Assembly (NCBI GenBank): GCA_965220185.1
Contig: OZ244807.1
Coordinates: forward strand, 434,001 to 498,000
Direction: 5' to 3'
DNA length: 64,000 nucleotides
DNA from: Azotimanducus sp965220185
GTDB taxonomy: Bacteria; Pseudomonadota; Gammaproteobacteria; Pseudomonadales; Azotimanducaceae
The position numbers and the translations under genes were made by a program. Below are positions 54,025 through 62,004 of this stretch, piece after piece (the first letter of the stretch is position 1; each line of letters starts with the position of its first letter). The notes beneath the pieces were generated by a model. The model searched no databases. It saw nothing but the letters and a program-made list of their open reading frames with translations, and was not told the DNA's origin.

Positions 54025-54191
54025 CTAGGAGCCTGCGCCGTAGAAATTCGCGGCTGCAAATCCGCTCCCACTCGCCCGTTTGAACGCTCGATCTCTTCAA
54101 ATATAGCCCGATATTATCCTCAATCGACCGTTCAAACGGGCGGCGGGATCGAATTTTCGCTTTTCTGACTTTCTACGGCGCAGGCTCCTAG
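54025..54191. mobile_element. Miniature element family A, copy 3 (167 bp)
   Basis: CTAG at 54025-54028 and 54188-54191, same ends and length as copy 1 but inverted. Its right-hand CTAG supplies the stop codon of the small membrane protein on the minus strand. Confidence 0.87.
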
Positions 54192-54322
54192 GAGCCGAAC
54201 AGCAAGCTGTCAATGCCCACATACGCCGAAGTGACCATGATCAACATGCACAGCCAGGCGACAGCGATGACGCCCCGCATCACCCAGTTCTGACGAAAAA
54301 AGTCTTGAATCAATCGCCACAT
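54188..54322 (-). CDS. 44-residue single-pass membrane protein
   Basis: From ATG 54322, which has AAGGA 8-9 bases upstream; an earlier in-frame ATG at 54331 leaves no spacing to that sequence. Sequence MWRLIQDFFRQNWVMRGV, then a membrane helix (VIAVAWLCMLIMVTSAY) and GIDSLLFGS. The stop codon TAG is formed by the miniature element end, so the original C-terminus may have been longer. No family recognised. Confidence 0.5.
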   Translation of the reverse strand: MWRLIQDFFRQNWVMRGVIAVAWLCMLIMVTSAYVGIDSLLFGS

Positions 54323-54488
54323 GGTTGTCATTCCTTATCAAAAGTATATTCATCCGTGATGTTCTTGCCGAACTGTGGATATACTCAAAGCGTGCTCATC
54401 GAATGTCACTGCACATGATACACGCGCTCGCACGATGTACGCGATACACTGACGGCATTGAGGGCTTCGGGAAGAAGGAACTCACACA

Positions 54489-54944
54489 ATGACTGATGAC
54501 ACAGCTATCCTCAGCCTCGTGCTGAAGAACGCGAACAGCGAGCTACTGAGGCTCTCCGAAGAGGTCGATGCGTTTGCCGACCGCATTGCACTTGCGGACG
54601 ATGTCCGGTTCGGGCTTCAGCTCTGCCTTGAAGAAGCGTTTATGAACATTGTGAATTATGGCTTTGATGACACAGACGAGCACGAAATTCGGGTCAATCT
54701 AGGAATGCAGAGCGATGGTCGCATCCTGCAGCTCAGTATCGTCGATGACGGCCAGGAACTTGGCTTTCTCGAGAAAAGCTACTCGGAACTCGACTCATTG
54801 CTTGAAGATCAGACGCTCGGTGGGCTCGGCTTCCACCTCATGCGCCAGTACAGCGACGATCTTTCCTACGAGCGCCGAGACGGCCGCAACCACCTGCTGC
54901 TGATGAAAAACATCGCCCAAGCCGCAGAGCCGGGCGAGCAATGA
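54489..54944 (+). CDS. RsbW-like anti-sigma factor kinase (HATPase)
   Basis: 151 residues. GHKL-type ATPase: N-box LEEAFMNIVNYGF, G1 SIVDDGQELGF, G2 LGGLGFHLMRQYSDDLSYERRDGRN. Single-domain, as in RsbW/SpoIIAB-type kinases that phosphorylate an anti-anti-sigma partner. No STAS-domain or sigma factor gene in the neighbourhood. GGAAGAAGGAA lies upstream as the ribosome binding site. Confidence 0.85.
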   Translation: MTDDTAILSLVLKNANSELLRLSEEVDAFADRIALADDVRFGLQLCLEEAFMNIVNYGFDDTDEHEIRVNLGMQSDGRILQLSIVDDGQELGFLEKSYSELDSLLEDQTLGGLGFHLMRQYSDDLSYERRDGRNHLLLMKNIAQAAEPGEQ

Positions 54945-55025
54945 CCTTCCCTAAGGGTATGAAGCACGCACGATGGCGAATATACTCGCGCCTTCAACAA
55001 CAACATGATTGATAACGATTGATTC

Positions 55026-55490
55026 GTGGCTGCGGAGACTTCAGCGCCAAACTACGCCTACGAGAACACGGTGCCTATCGCCGAGGGACTGTTCACCTGG
55101 CCGTCCAACGACCCGCGACTCTTGGGCAGTCAATGTCAAGATTGCGGCGTGGTGACGTTCCCAGTGCAGTCCGGCTGTCCGGCGTGCAGCAGCGTCAATG
55201 TCGAGACCATCGAGCTTGAGCGCGAAGGCACGCTTTGGACTTGGACGATTCAAGGATTCTATCCGCAACGCCCGCCCTACGATGGGCCGGAGACGCCCGA
55301 GAACTTCAAACCCTTTGGTGTCGGATACATCGAATTACCGGGTCAAGTGCGCGTGCAATCAAGAATCAAAACCGAGGACGTATCAAAGCTTCGCATCGGC
55401 ATGAGCATGAAGCTCCTTGTCGAAAAGTACATCGAACGCGATGGCAAGCAAGTCATGTCCTATTTCTTTCAACCCTCAGGTGAACTCTAG
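55026..55490 (+). CDS. Zn-ribbon/OB-fold protein (DUF35) partner of thiolase
   Basis: 154 residues from GTG 55026. Zinc ribbon with CQDCG and CPACSS, then an OB-fold acyl-CoA-binding domain (FGVGYIELPGQVRVQSRI). Known DUF35 proteins act with thiolase-like enzymes on steroid or other acyl-CoA. It precedes a thiolase-like gene by 10 bases. Confidence 0.88.
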   Translation: MAAETSAPNYAYENTVPIAEGLFTWPSNDPRLLGSQCQDCGVVTFPVQSGCPACSSVNVETIELEREGTLWTWTIQGFYPQRPPYDGPETPENFKPFGVGYIELPGQVRVQSRIKTEDVSKLRIGMSMKLLVEKYIERDGKQVMSYFFQPSGEL

Positions 55491-55500
55491 GAGAGACGCT

Positions 55501-56646
55501 ATGGACGTCGCGATCATCGGTTTAGGGATTCATCCGTTCGGGCGCACGCCGGGCAAGTCCGGGCGCGAGCAAGGCGTATTCGCCGCACGCGCAGCGCTTA
55601 AAGACGCCGGCATGGCGTGGAGCGAGATGGAGTTTGCCTATGGCGGCAGCGCGGCGGCAGGCGCGGCGGACGCCATGGTCAAGGACATGGGACTGACCGG
55701 CCTGCAGTTCGTGAACGTCTCGAACGGCTGCGCGACCGGCGGCAGCGCCTTGCAGTCGGCGTACATGGCCATTCAGTCGGGCATGTTCGATGTCGGCATG
55801 GCGGTCGGCTTCGATAAGCACGAGCGCGGCGCATTCCGGGTCGATCCCAAGGGCGGCGGCCTCGGCAAGTGGTACGGCGATGTCGGCATGGCGCTCACGC
55901 CGCAGTTCTTCGGCATGAAGATTCAGCGCTACATGCACGACTACGGGATCAGCGAAGATGCCCTTAATCTTGTCGCCGTCAAGAATTATGCCAATGGTGC
56001 GAAGAATCCCAATGCGTGGCGGCAACAGGCGATTGCCTATGACGAAATCGCCAATTCGATGATGGTGTGCCATCCGCTGAGAAAGTTCCACTTCTGCTCG
56101 CCCGCCGAAGGCGGCTGCGCGATGATTCTCTGCCGCGCCGATCAAGCCAAGCAATTTACCGACAGAAAGCCGGTGTTCTTGAAGGCGGTAAGTGTGAAGA
56201 CTCGGCTGTTCGGCTCGTTTGAAGTCTTTTCGCAATCGCAAGCGCTGAAACGCGCCGATGCGCCAACTGTGCAAGCTTCCAAGGCAGCCTTTGAACAAGC
56301 TGGCATTGGCCCCGAAGACATTGACATCGCGCAGCTGCAGGACACCGAATCCGGCGCCGAAATCATGCACATGGCCGAGAACGGCTTTTGCGAACACGGC
56401 GAACAGGAGAAGTGGCTGCGCGAAGGCTGGACAAATATTGACGGCAAATTGCCAGTCAACACCGATGGCGGCTGCATGGCGAACGGCGAGCCGATCGGCG
56501 CATCCGGCTTGCGCCAAGTTCATGAAATCGCCCTTCAGCTTCGCGGCGACGCAGGCGAGCGGCAGGTGCCAGACTCGCCGAAAGCGGGCTACACCCACGT
56601 CTACGGTGCACCTGGGCTGTCTGGCGTCTGCATCCTCAGCAATTAA
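55501..56646 (+). CDS. Thiolase / lipid-transfer protein-like enzyme
   Basis: 381 residues from ATG 55501, preceded by GGAGAG; the longer frame is inside the DUF35 gene. Thiolase fold of the SCP-x or Ltp2 type: NVSNGCATGGSALQSAYMAIQ (active Cys), HFCSPAEGGCAMI, NTDGGCMANGEPIGASGLRQVHE, GAPGLSGVC. In Ltp2-like enzymes a DUF35 partner enables a retro-aldol cleavage of steroid side chains. The adjoining DUF35, Rieske and GST genes fit such a pathway, but the substrate is inferred. Confidence 0.85.
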   Translation: MDVAIIGLGIHPFGRTPGKSGREQGVFAARAALKDAGMAWSEMEFAYGGSAAAGAADAMVKDMGLTGLQFVNVSNGCATGGSALQSAYMAIQSGMFDVGMAVGFDKHERGAFRVDPKGGGLGKWYGDVGMALTPQFFGMKIQRYMHDYGISEDALNLVAVKNYANGAKNPNAWRQQAIAYDEIANSMMVCHPLRKFHFCSPAEGGCAMILCRADQAKQFTDRKPVFLKAVSVKTRLFGSFEVFSQSQALKRADAPTVQASKAAFEQAGIGPEDIDIAQLQDTESGAEIMHMAENGFCEHGEQEKWLREGWTNIDGKLPVNTDGGCMANGEPIGASGLRQVHEIALQLRGDAGERQVPDSPKAGYTHVYGAPGLSGVCILSN

Positions 56647-56656
56647 GCGGCGCAAG

Positions 56657-57859
56657 ATGGCGCGCGAGCTTCTACTAGAGATGGCCAGAGAGAATCTGGC
56701 GCACGTGAAGGCGGGCGACATTCCACTCGCCGACAAGGTCATTGAAGTCCCTGCCGAGCACTACTACGACGAGGCACGCTGGAAGCTCGAAGTTGAGCGT
56801 GTGTTCAAGCGCCTGCCCTTGATGCTCGCAATGTCCTGCGAGCTGCCGAAACCGGGCGATTACAAGGCCATGGAAGCGGCGCAAGTGCCGGTCATCATCA
56901 GCCGCGGGCAGGACGGCAAGGTGCGCAGCTTCGCCAACATCTGCTCGCATCGCGGATCGCAAATCCTGACCATAGGCACGGGCAACGCCAAACGCTTCTC
57001 CTGTCCCTATCATGCGTGGACCTATAACGACAGGGGAGAGCTCGTCGCTATCCTCTCCGATCATGAGTTCGGCGAGATTGACCGTGCGTGCCATAGCCTG
57101 CTGGAACTGCCGACATGTGAGATCGCCGGGCTGATCTGGGTGACGTTGAATCCAGATTCACCACTTGAGACCAGCGACTTCTTGTGCGGCTACGACGCGC
57201 TGCTCGGGCATTTTGGCTTCGAGACTTGGCACTTTTTTGATAGCCAGCGCATTGAAGGTCCGAACTGGAAGATCGCCTACGATGGCTATATGGATCTCTA
57301 TCATCTGCCTGTTCTGCATCGCAATACCTTCGGGCCGCAGATGCCGAATCAAGCGATCTACCGCGCGTTTGGCCCGCATCAGCGCGTCAGTTCTCCCAAT
57401 CCGCTGCTACTTGATTTTGAGGACAAGCCGGACGATGAATGGGACGAGGCGACCATGATGATGAGCGTGTGGACGATTTTCCCGCATGTGTCCATCGCTT
57501 CATTCGACGGCGGCGGACGCGGCGTGATGATTTCGCAGCTCTTTCCGGGCGATGTACCGAACAGGTCCTACACCGTGCAGAACTATCTCATGGAGAAGCC
57601 GCCAAGCGAAGCGCAAATTCAACTCGCGAACGAGCAGTTCAAGCTACTTGAATATGTCGTTCGCGAAGAAGATTACGCCACCGGCATTCGCCAGCAAAAG
57701 GCGCTTGAGACCGGCCTGAAGAAGACCGTCATGTTCGGACGCAACGAAGCAGGTGGCCAATGCTTTCACGCCTGGCTCGACAAGCTCCTGCATACTGACG
57801 ACCGCGACCTACCACAACTCTTTCAACAGGAAGCAACGAATGACCATCAAGCTTTATGA
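56657..57859 (+). CDS. Rieske-type ring-hydroxylating oxygenase, alpha subunit
   Basis: 400 residues from ATG 56657; the frame extends upstream into the thiolase gene. Rieske [2Fe-2S] ligands CSHRGS and CPYHAW; mononuclear iron motif GYMDLYHLPVLH in the C-terminal domain. Hydroxylates an aromatic or steroid substrate with O2 and electrons from a separate reductase, not present here. The GST start codon overlaps its end (57840-57859). Confidence 0.88.
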   Translation: MARELLLEMARENLAHVKAGDIPLADKVIEVPAEHYYDEARWKLEVERVFKRLPLMLAMSCELPKPGDYKAMEAAQVPVIISRGQDGKVRSFANICSHRGSQILTIGTGNAKRFSCPYHAWTYNDRGELVAILSDHEFGEIDRACHSLLELPTCEIAGLIWVTLNPDSPLETSDFLCGYDALLGHFGFETWHFFDSQRIEGPNWKIAYDGYMDLYHLPVLHRNTFGPQMPNQAIYRAFGPHQRVSSPNPLLLDFEDKPDDEWDEATMMMSVWTIFPHVSIASFDGGGRGVMISQLFPGDVPNRSYTVQNYLMEKPPSEAQIQLANEQFKLLEYVVREEDYATGIRQQKALETGLKKTVMFGRNEAGGQCFHAWLDKLLHTDDRDLPQLFQQEATNDHQAL

Positions 57860-58487
57860 CTTCATGGCCGCGCCAAGCCCTCTGAGAACTCGTATTTTCC
57901 TGCGCGAGAAAGGCATCCCGTATGAATCCGTGCAGGTGGACCTTGCGACCGGCGAACAGCTTTCCGAGGCCTATCGCAAGATCAACCCAAGCTGCACGGT
58001 GCCAGCGATTGTGCTTGAAGACGGCAGCGTGCTCAATCAAAATTCAGCGATTGCCCTGTATCTTGAAGGCACGTATCCCGAGCCGCCGCTGTTTGGGCGC
58101 AGCCCAATAGACGCGGCCAAGGTGATGAACGCCTCGAGTCAAGTCGAAATGGGCGGCTTCATGGCAGTGGCTGAAATTCTGCGCAACTCATCACCGCGCA
58201 TGAAGGACCGCGCGCTCACCGGCCCTCAAAACTATGCCCAGATCCCGGAGCTCGCCGAACGCGGTCGGCAGCGGCTTGCGGGCTTCATGGAGACAATGAA
58301 TACGGCGCTTGAAGGCCGCGAATTCCTCGCCATCGATAGTTTTTCCTACGCCGACATCACCGCCTTCGTCGCGGTTGATTTCGCGAAATGGGTGAAAGTG
58401 ACGCCGGATGTCTCCCACACCCACCTGAATCGATGGTTCGAAGCCGTGTCAGCAAGGCCGAGCATCGCTGCAGCCAAGGCTGGCTAG
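57840..58487 (+). CDS. Glutathione S-transferase family protein
   Basis: 215 residues from ATG 57840. Thioredoxin-like N-terminal domain (PLRTRIFLREKGIPYE, CTVPAIVLEDGSVLNQNSAI) with the cis-Pro GSH site and a helical C-terminal domain (FSYADITAFVAVDFA). Overlaps the Rieske gene by 20 bases, so it is likely part of the same catabolic operon, for instance opening a bond or detoxifying an epoxide. Specific activity unknown. Confidence 0.88.
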   Translation: MTIKLYDFMAAPSPLRTRIFLREKGIPYESVQVDLATGEQLSEAYRKINPSCTVPAIVLEDGSVLNQNSAIALYLEGTYPEPPLFGRSPIDAAKVMNASSQVEMGGFMAVAEILRNSSPRMKDRALTGPQNYAQIPELAERGRQRLAGFMETMNTALEGREFLAIDSFSYADITAFVAVDFAKWVKVTPDVSHTHLNRWFEAVSARPSIAAAKAG

Positions 58488-58804
58488 CCTCCGGGCACCC
58501 GGTAGGGCACGGTCTTCTTGGCAGCCTCATCGACCGCCTCGGGTTCAATGAGTTCGGTGGCGCTGAGTTCAAGTACGCCAGCGCTATTGATAATCATTGA
58601 CACAGCAACCGCAGTCTCCTGGTCAGGCAACTCAGCGATCATGAAGAGATCTGTATCGCCAACGGCGTAATAGAAGGTCTCAAGCTTGCCGCCAACGCCT
58701 TCAATGGTCTGCCTGAGCGCGTCGCGCCGCTTCGAGCCACCTTCCTGCAAGAGGCCTTTCATGCCAGATTGGGTGTAGTTTGCGGTCAGTAGGAATTTGG
58801 CCAT
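58484..58804 (-). CDS. GYD domain protein
   Basis: 106 residues. Family pattern NYTQSGMKGLLQEGGSKRRD, GGKLETFYYAVGDTDLFMI. Small conserved domain of unknown function (GYD). Convergent with the GST gene, overlapping by 4 bases. Confidence 0.85.
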   Translation of the reverse strand: MAKFLLTANYTQSGMKGLLQEGGSKRRDALRQTIEGVGGKLETFYYAVGDTDLFMIAELPDQETAVAVSMIINSAGVLELSATELIEPEAVDEAAKKTVPYRVPGG

Positions 58805-58819
58805 GGTGAGCGGTTTCCG

Positions 58820-59740
58820 TCAAAAGGGATTGGTAACGCTACTCCGCCCGGAAAGGGGAGTCAAATCTGTCCTTTCCGAGAGCATTGTGCGACCAGCCAT
58901 CACGTTATCCAACACCCGCTCCCTCAAGCGGCGCTCAGTCTCATTCACCGACCGTGCCTCATCCAAGTTCAACAGCATTCTGGCCCTCGCAATGAAGCGC
59001 GCATCCTGCTCATAGTCCCATTGAGCCTCGCTCGCAGTGTCAGCAAACCCAGCCCCAGCGATGCGCTCAATGGCGCCTTCGTAGCTTTCTCGAACGGCGT
59101 TCTCGTCCTCAAAATCCAACTGCATAGGCCAGGCGCCATACGCAATCGTCCATTCATAGGTTTGTTCGCGGTCGCAGTTAGACAATTCTTGTAGCGCCTC
59201 GTCCGGCAGATACAACAGACGCTGGTTTCGTCCGAGCGTGCTCGTTACCCAAGCATTGATTGGCTCATGGCGAATCGTCCTGAGGTTGTTTGTGCTGAGC
59301 AACGTTACATCGAATGTGATGGCCTGTCCAATGATCAACGGGTCGCCTTCAGCCAGCCGGTCATTTCGTCGAATCGAGCCTGCGGGCAGATTGCGTGCAA
59401 TTCGCCGGGCCGCCCACGCTTGGTCAAGGGTTTCCTCAAGGGGCACGAAAGCACCCTCCTCACGCGCTATTTCATCCTTAAACCAAGCTCTTGCACCTTC
59501 AGCTGCCGCATCGACTATCCGCTGTTTATCTGCATCGGCGAATCGGGCATCCTTTTCTAACTCGCTTTCCCAACGATTCTCCGCAATGAGGCCAACTCGC
59601 GATAGCGTCTGAGCATAGACCTCCGGCAACACTACCAGAGATGTCCCAGTCTCGAGCGCCACACCATGGAGCAGCCGCCTGCTACTTGAGTAGGCAAGCA
59701 GATTGGTGTCAAGCGCGAGCGTTGCGTTTCCGTCGGGCAT
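58820..59740 (-). CDS. PIN-like nuclease, second copy of the family
   Basis: 306 residues. The PIN acidic set: D11 in LALDTNLL, E40 in VVLPEVYAQ, D133 in EGDPLIIGQA, then LLSTNN (147-152). RHEPINAW lies at 157-164 and YGAWP at 201-205. These match the 7128 protein at nearly the same positions, and the C-terminal tail is longer by about 25 residues. Overlaps the small upstream gene by 32 bases. No ATPase is nearby. A miniature element lies about 400 bases upstream. Confidence 0.78.
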   Translation of the reverse strand: MPDGNATLALDTNLLAYSSSRRLLHGVALETGTSLVVLPEVYAQTLSRVGLIAENRWESELEKDARFADADKQRIVDAAAEGARAWFKDEIAREEGAFVPLEETLDQAWAARRIARNLPAGSIRRNDRLAEGDPLIIGQAITFDVTLLSTNNLRTIRHEPINAWVTSTLGRNQRLLYLPDEALQELSNCDREQTYEWTIAYGAWPMQLDFEDENAVRESYEGAIERIAGAGFADTASEAQWDYEQDARFIARARMLLNLDEARSVNETERRLRERVLDNVMAGRTMLSERTDLTPLSGRSSVTNPF

Positions 59741-59918
59741 GTCGGCTCAGAAGCGATTGCTCATAGTCGGAAAGAACTTGTGATGACAGAGCCTGATCAT
59801 AGACTTTTCTTGCGAGCTGTTCCGCCTCCGCCTGACCAACAACCGACGCGACGGCGCGTATTGTCATCTCTTCGAGTCGCGACTCCGACGCATTGACTCG
59901 GCCTCGGTTATTTTTCAT
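59709..59918 (-). CDS. Small partner gene of the second PIN-like nuclease
   Basis: 69 residues from ATG 59918 (MKNNRGRVNA); the frame is open to a TTG at 59993. Helical, basic C-terminus (HARRKRNARA). Its end overlaps the nuclease by 32 bases in another frame. Position and size suggest an antitoxin; sequence gives no named fold and no clear similarity to the 6907 gene. Confidence 0.55.
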   Translation of the reverse strand: MKNNRGRVNASESRLEEMTIRAVASVVGQAEAEQLARKVYDQALSSQVLSDYEQSLLSRHARRKRNARA

Positions 59919-60142
59919 GGATTCCGTTAGCAATGTGAAGACTCCAATAGTAGCACCGACCGCATCCGAGAACTTGCGCCCGGATTCCAACAAGTCACCG
60001 CAAAGAGCGCAGCTCCGTCAAAGCCAGATATATTCATGCGGCGATACCTCTAGCCTGCGATATGGTTGCTTCTGCCGAAGTCCGAAACAAAACTCGCATG
60101 GATGTCTTTCTCGCATTCTTCAAGGGGGCGACATGTTTGTAC

Positions 60143-60411
60143 CTAGTGTCCTGTGTCATAAATAAGTGTGGATTCAGCGCGCAGGAGAAGGGCTGTGGCG
60201 AGGCACGTCCCGCAGGGAATACCTGGCCGTATTGCCAAGGGACGTAACGCGGCCACAGCCCTTCTCCTGCGCGCCCTTCGGGAGCGGGCACAATCGCCGA
60301 TGGCTGCGTTGCAGCCCTTGGCAATATGCCCGATATTCCCTGCGGACCGCGCCTTGCCATCAACGATTGTGCTCACTCTGAACCACACTTATTTATGACA
60401 CAGGACACTAG
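60143..60411. mobile_element. Miniature element family B, copy 2 (261 bp between CTAGs)
   Basis: CTAG at 60143-60146 and 60408-60411, 25-bp inverted termini identical to copy 1. It is inverted relative to copy 1 and lacks a 12-bp internal segment. Confidence 0.88.
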
Positions 60412-60443
60412 TATTGACCCTTGGTGTCATCGCACCGGCAAGA

Positions 60444-60569
60444 ATGATCAGAGTGGCATTGCGAGATTGGAAAGTAGACGGCCTGCTGGCCACTGTCTTG
60501 AGCGTCGCATTTTTGATGATTGTCTGCTATGGAATGATCGCGACAGTGGTATGGAACTTCTATTTTTGA
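60444..60569 (+). CDS. 41-residue membrane ORF
   Basis: Short ORF from ATG 60444 with a 21-residue hydrophobic segment (LLATVLSVAFLMIVCYG) ending VVWNFYF. It starts 33 bases after element B2, so an older N-terminus could have been cut off. No ribosome binding site recognised. Confidence 0.3.
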   Translation: MIRVALRDWKVDGLLATVLSVAFLMIVCYGMIATVVWNFYF

Positions 60570-60644
60570 CTCATATCAAACAACCGCGTCATCGCTCTAT
60601 GAATCGCTTTTGTAATCATCAGGCGAGCCAGTCCTCGTAGCGTT

Positions 60645-61217
60645 ATGTCATTGCTGCCCCGCAAAAGTTCGCCCCGCCCACCAAGCAGCAGCAGGAAGCC
60701 AGCGCGGTTTCCAAGGCACAAGTTTCACCGCGAATTTGAAACAGGTTTTTCTTTTAATAGTCGACTGCTGTCTATTCGACACCATGCGTCGGCTTGGTTG
60801 CTGCCAGTCGCGCTGCTGCTGCTTGCGCTTCTCCCTTGGCCCTACGGCTACTACACGTTTTTACGCCTTGCAGTCTTCTCACTGGCCGCTTGGTTCGCAT
60901 ATGAGCAATGGAAGCTCGACGACGCAGTCAGCAAATGGGTTGTAGCGCTCGGCGCGCTGGCGTTGCTCTATAACCCCCTGCTCCCCATTCACTTGAGTCG
61001 AGAAATATGGGGCGTGCTGAATATCGCGTCAGCAGCCGTTCTTCTTGGACACTTCTCATCACTTCGTAGAAAGGTCGTCCCTGATCAGCGCTTCCAAGGA
61101 TGCGGGCAAGGTCTGCCCGCTCAAATAGTGACTAGTAAAGGTCAGGACTCAAGGAACTTTCCGAAATCATTTTCTTCGCACGAATCAGATTTCTCAGTCA
61201 CTACCGAAAGACCATGA
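60645..61217 (+). CDS. DUF6804-like membrane protein
   Basis: 190 residues by the ORF. Core matches DUF6804-type small membrane proteins: LLPVALLLLALLPWPYGYYT, LRLAVFSLAAWFAYEQWKLD, VVALGALALLYNPLLPIHLS followed by REIW. The first 50 and last 50 residues are atypical and may be read-through of damaged ends. Sits among miniature elements. Confidence 0.6.
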   Translation: MSLLPRKSSPRPPSSSRKPARFPRHKFHREFETGFSFNSRLLSIRHHASAWLLPVALLLLALLPWPYGYYTFLRLAVFSLAAWFAYEQWKLDDAVSKWVVALGALALLYNPLLPIHLSREIWGVLNIASAAVLLGHFSSLRRKVVPDQRFQGCGQGLPAQIVTSKGQDSRNFPKSFSSHESDFSVTTERP

Positions 61218-61263
61218 GACGGCTGCGAGCAATTCTGCGACAGGTATTGCGGGAGAGTGCGTG

Positions 61264-61401
61264 ATGGAGTGGTGGCATGTGGCGCTAATAATCATTTTCG
61301 CGCCGGGCATTCTCTACCTCGGCTTTGTTACGGTATTCGTGATCCTTTCAATCATCGGCGGGGCATTGTCTGCCATTGTCAATCTCTTCAGCCGCGATTG
61401 A
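61264..61401 (+). CDS. 45-residue membrane ORF
   Basis: MEWWHVALIIIFAPGILYLG then a second hydrophobic stretch FVTVFVILSIIGGALSAIV. Two closely spaced membrane segments. No family or ribosome binding site identified; the next small ORF begins 8 bases after it. Confidence 0.4.
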   Translation: MEWWHVALIIIFAPGILYLGFVTVFVILSIIGGALSAIVNLFSRD

Positions 61402-61409
61402 TTTCCTTG

Positions 61410-61617
61410 ATGGCGCGAGAAATGATTGACGCAATTGAATGGTTTCTACCTTGGGTGTTCGGTGTCCTTCTATGGTTGCTGTTGGGGGGGGGGGGGACTA
61501 TATGACGACTGGAACGACCTTTCGCAATCCAAAAGGTTCTGGGGCTTCGGAAAGTGCGCGATTTGCATTGCTGCTTACGTCGTTCTACGCGATTTTGTCT
61601 TGCCTGGGATGCGCTGA
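61410..61617 (+). pseudogene. Small two-helix membrane ORF interrupted by a G13 tract
   Basis: Frame 1 reads MAREMIDAIEWFLPWVFGVL then LWLLLGGGG and stops. Deleting one G of the run (61484-61496) joins it to a continuing frame, YDDWNDLSQSKRFWGFGKCA and beyond, to TGA 61617, a plausible ~68-residue protein. Tract slippage or an assembly error could both explain the break. Confidence 0.4.
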
Positions 61618-61807
61618 TGGGATTACGCAAACCAAGCAATCCGTAGACCGCTCCAACAGGACAAAAGTTTGATTTACCCCTCTAAGCCATGAAGGTTAGG
61701 TTCATTACCGCTCAGAAGTGATTAACAGACCTCTGTACTCTTGTTTCAAGGGTTTCCAACGCCACAATGCGTGGACTTTCTCAACCATTCAAAGTAGGGA
61801 CCGCGCA

Positions 61808-61921
61808 ATGAAGCAACTGCTGTGGTCGGTAATCTGCGTCTCATTGCTCGCGCCTAGGAGTCTGCGCCGTAGGAATCCGCGGCTGCAAATCCGCTTCCAC
61901 TCGCCCCTTTCCACTATATGA
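61808..61921 (+). pseudogene. Signal-peptide start cut by a miniature element
   Basis: MKQLLWSVICVSLLAP looks like an exported-protein start. At residue 16 the sequence enters miniature element family A (CTAG 61854) and the frame then reads element bases to TGA 61919. The rest of the original gene is lost. Confidence 0.5.
61854..61911. mobile_element. Miniature element family A, half copy 4
   Basis: CTAGGAGTCTGCGCCGTAGG and about 40 further bases match the left half of copy 3 (CCGCGGCTGCAAATCCGCT). The right half and its CTAG are missing. Confidence 0.8.
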
Positions 61922-62004
61922 TTTCTTTGCCGACCGGCTTTGCTTGAAGCCAGTCTTCATCTTCCGTGGACGGCTCGGAACCCTCTTGGCACTGAACAAG
62001 CAGT

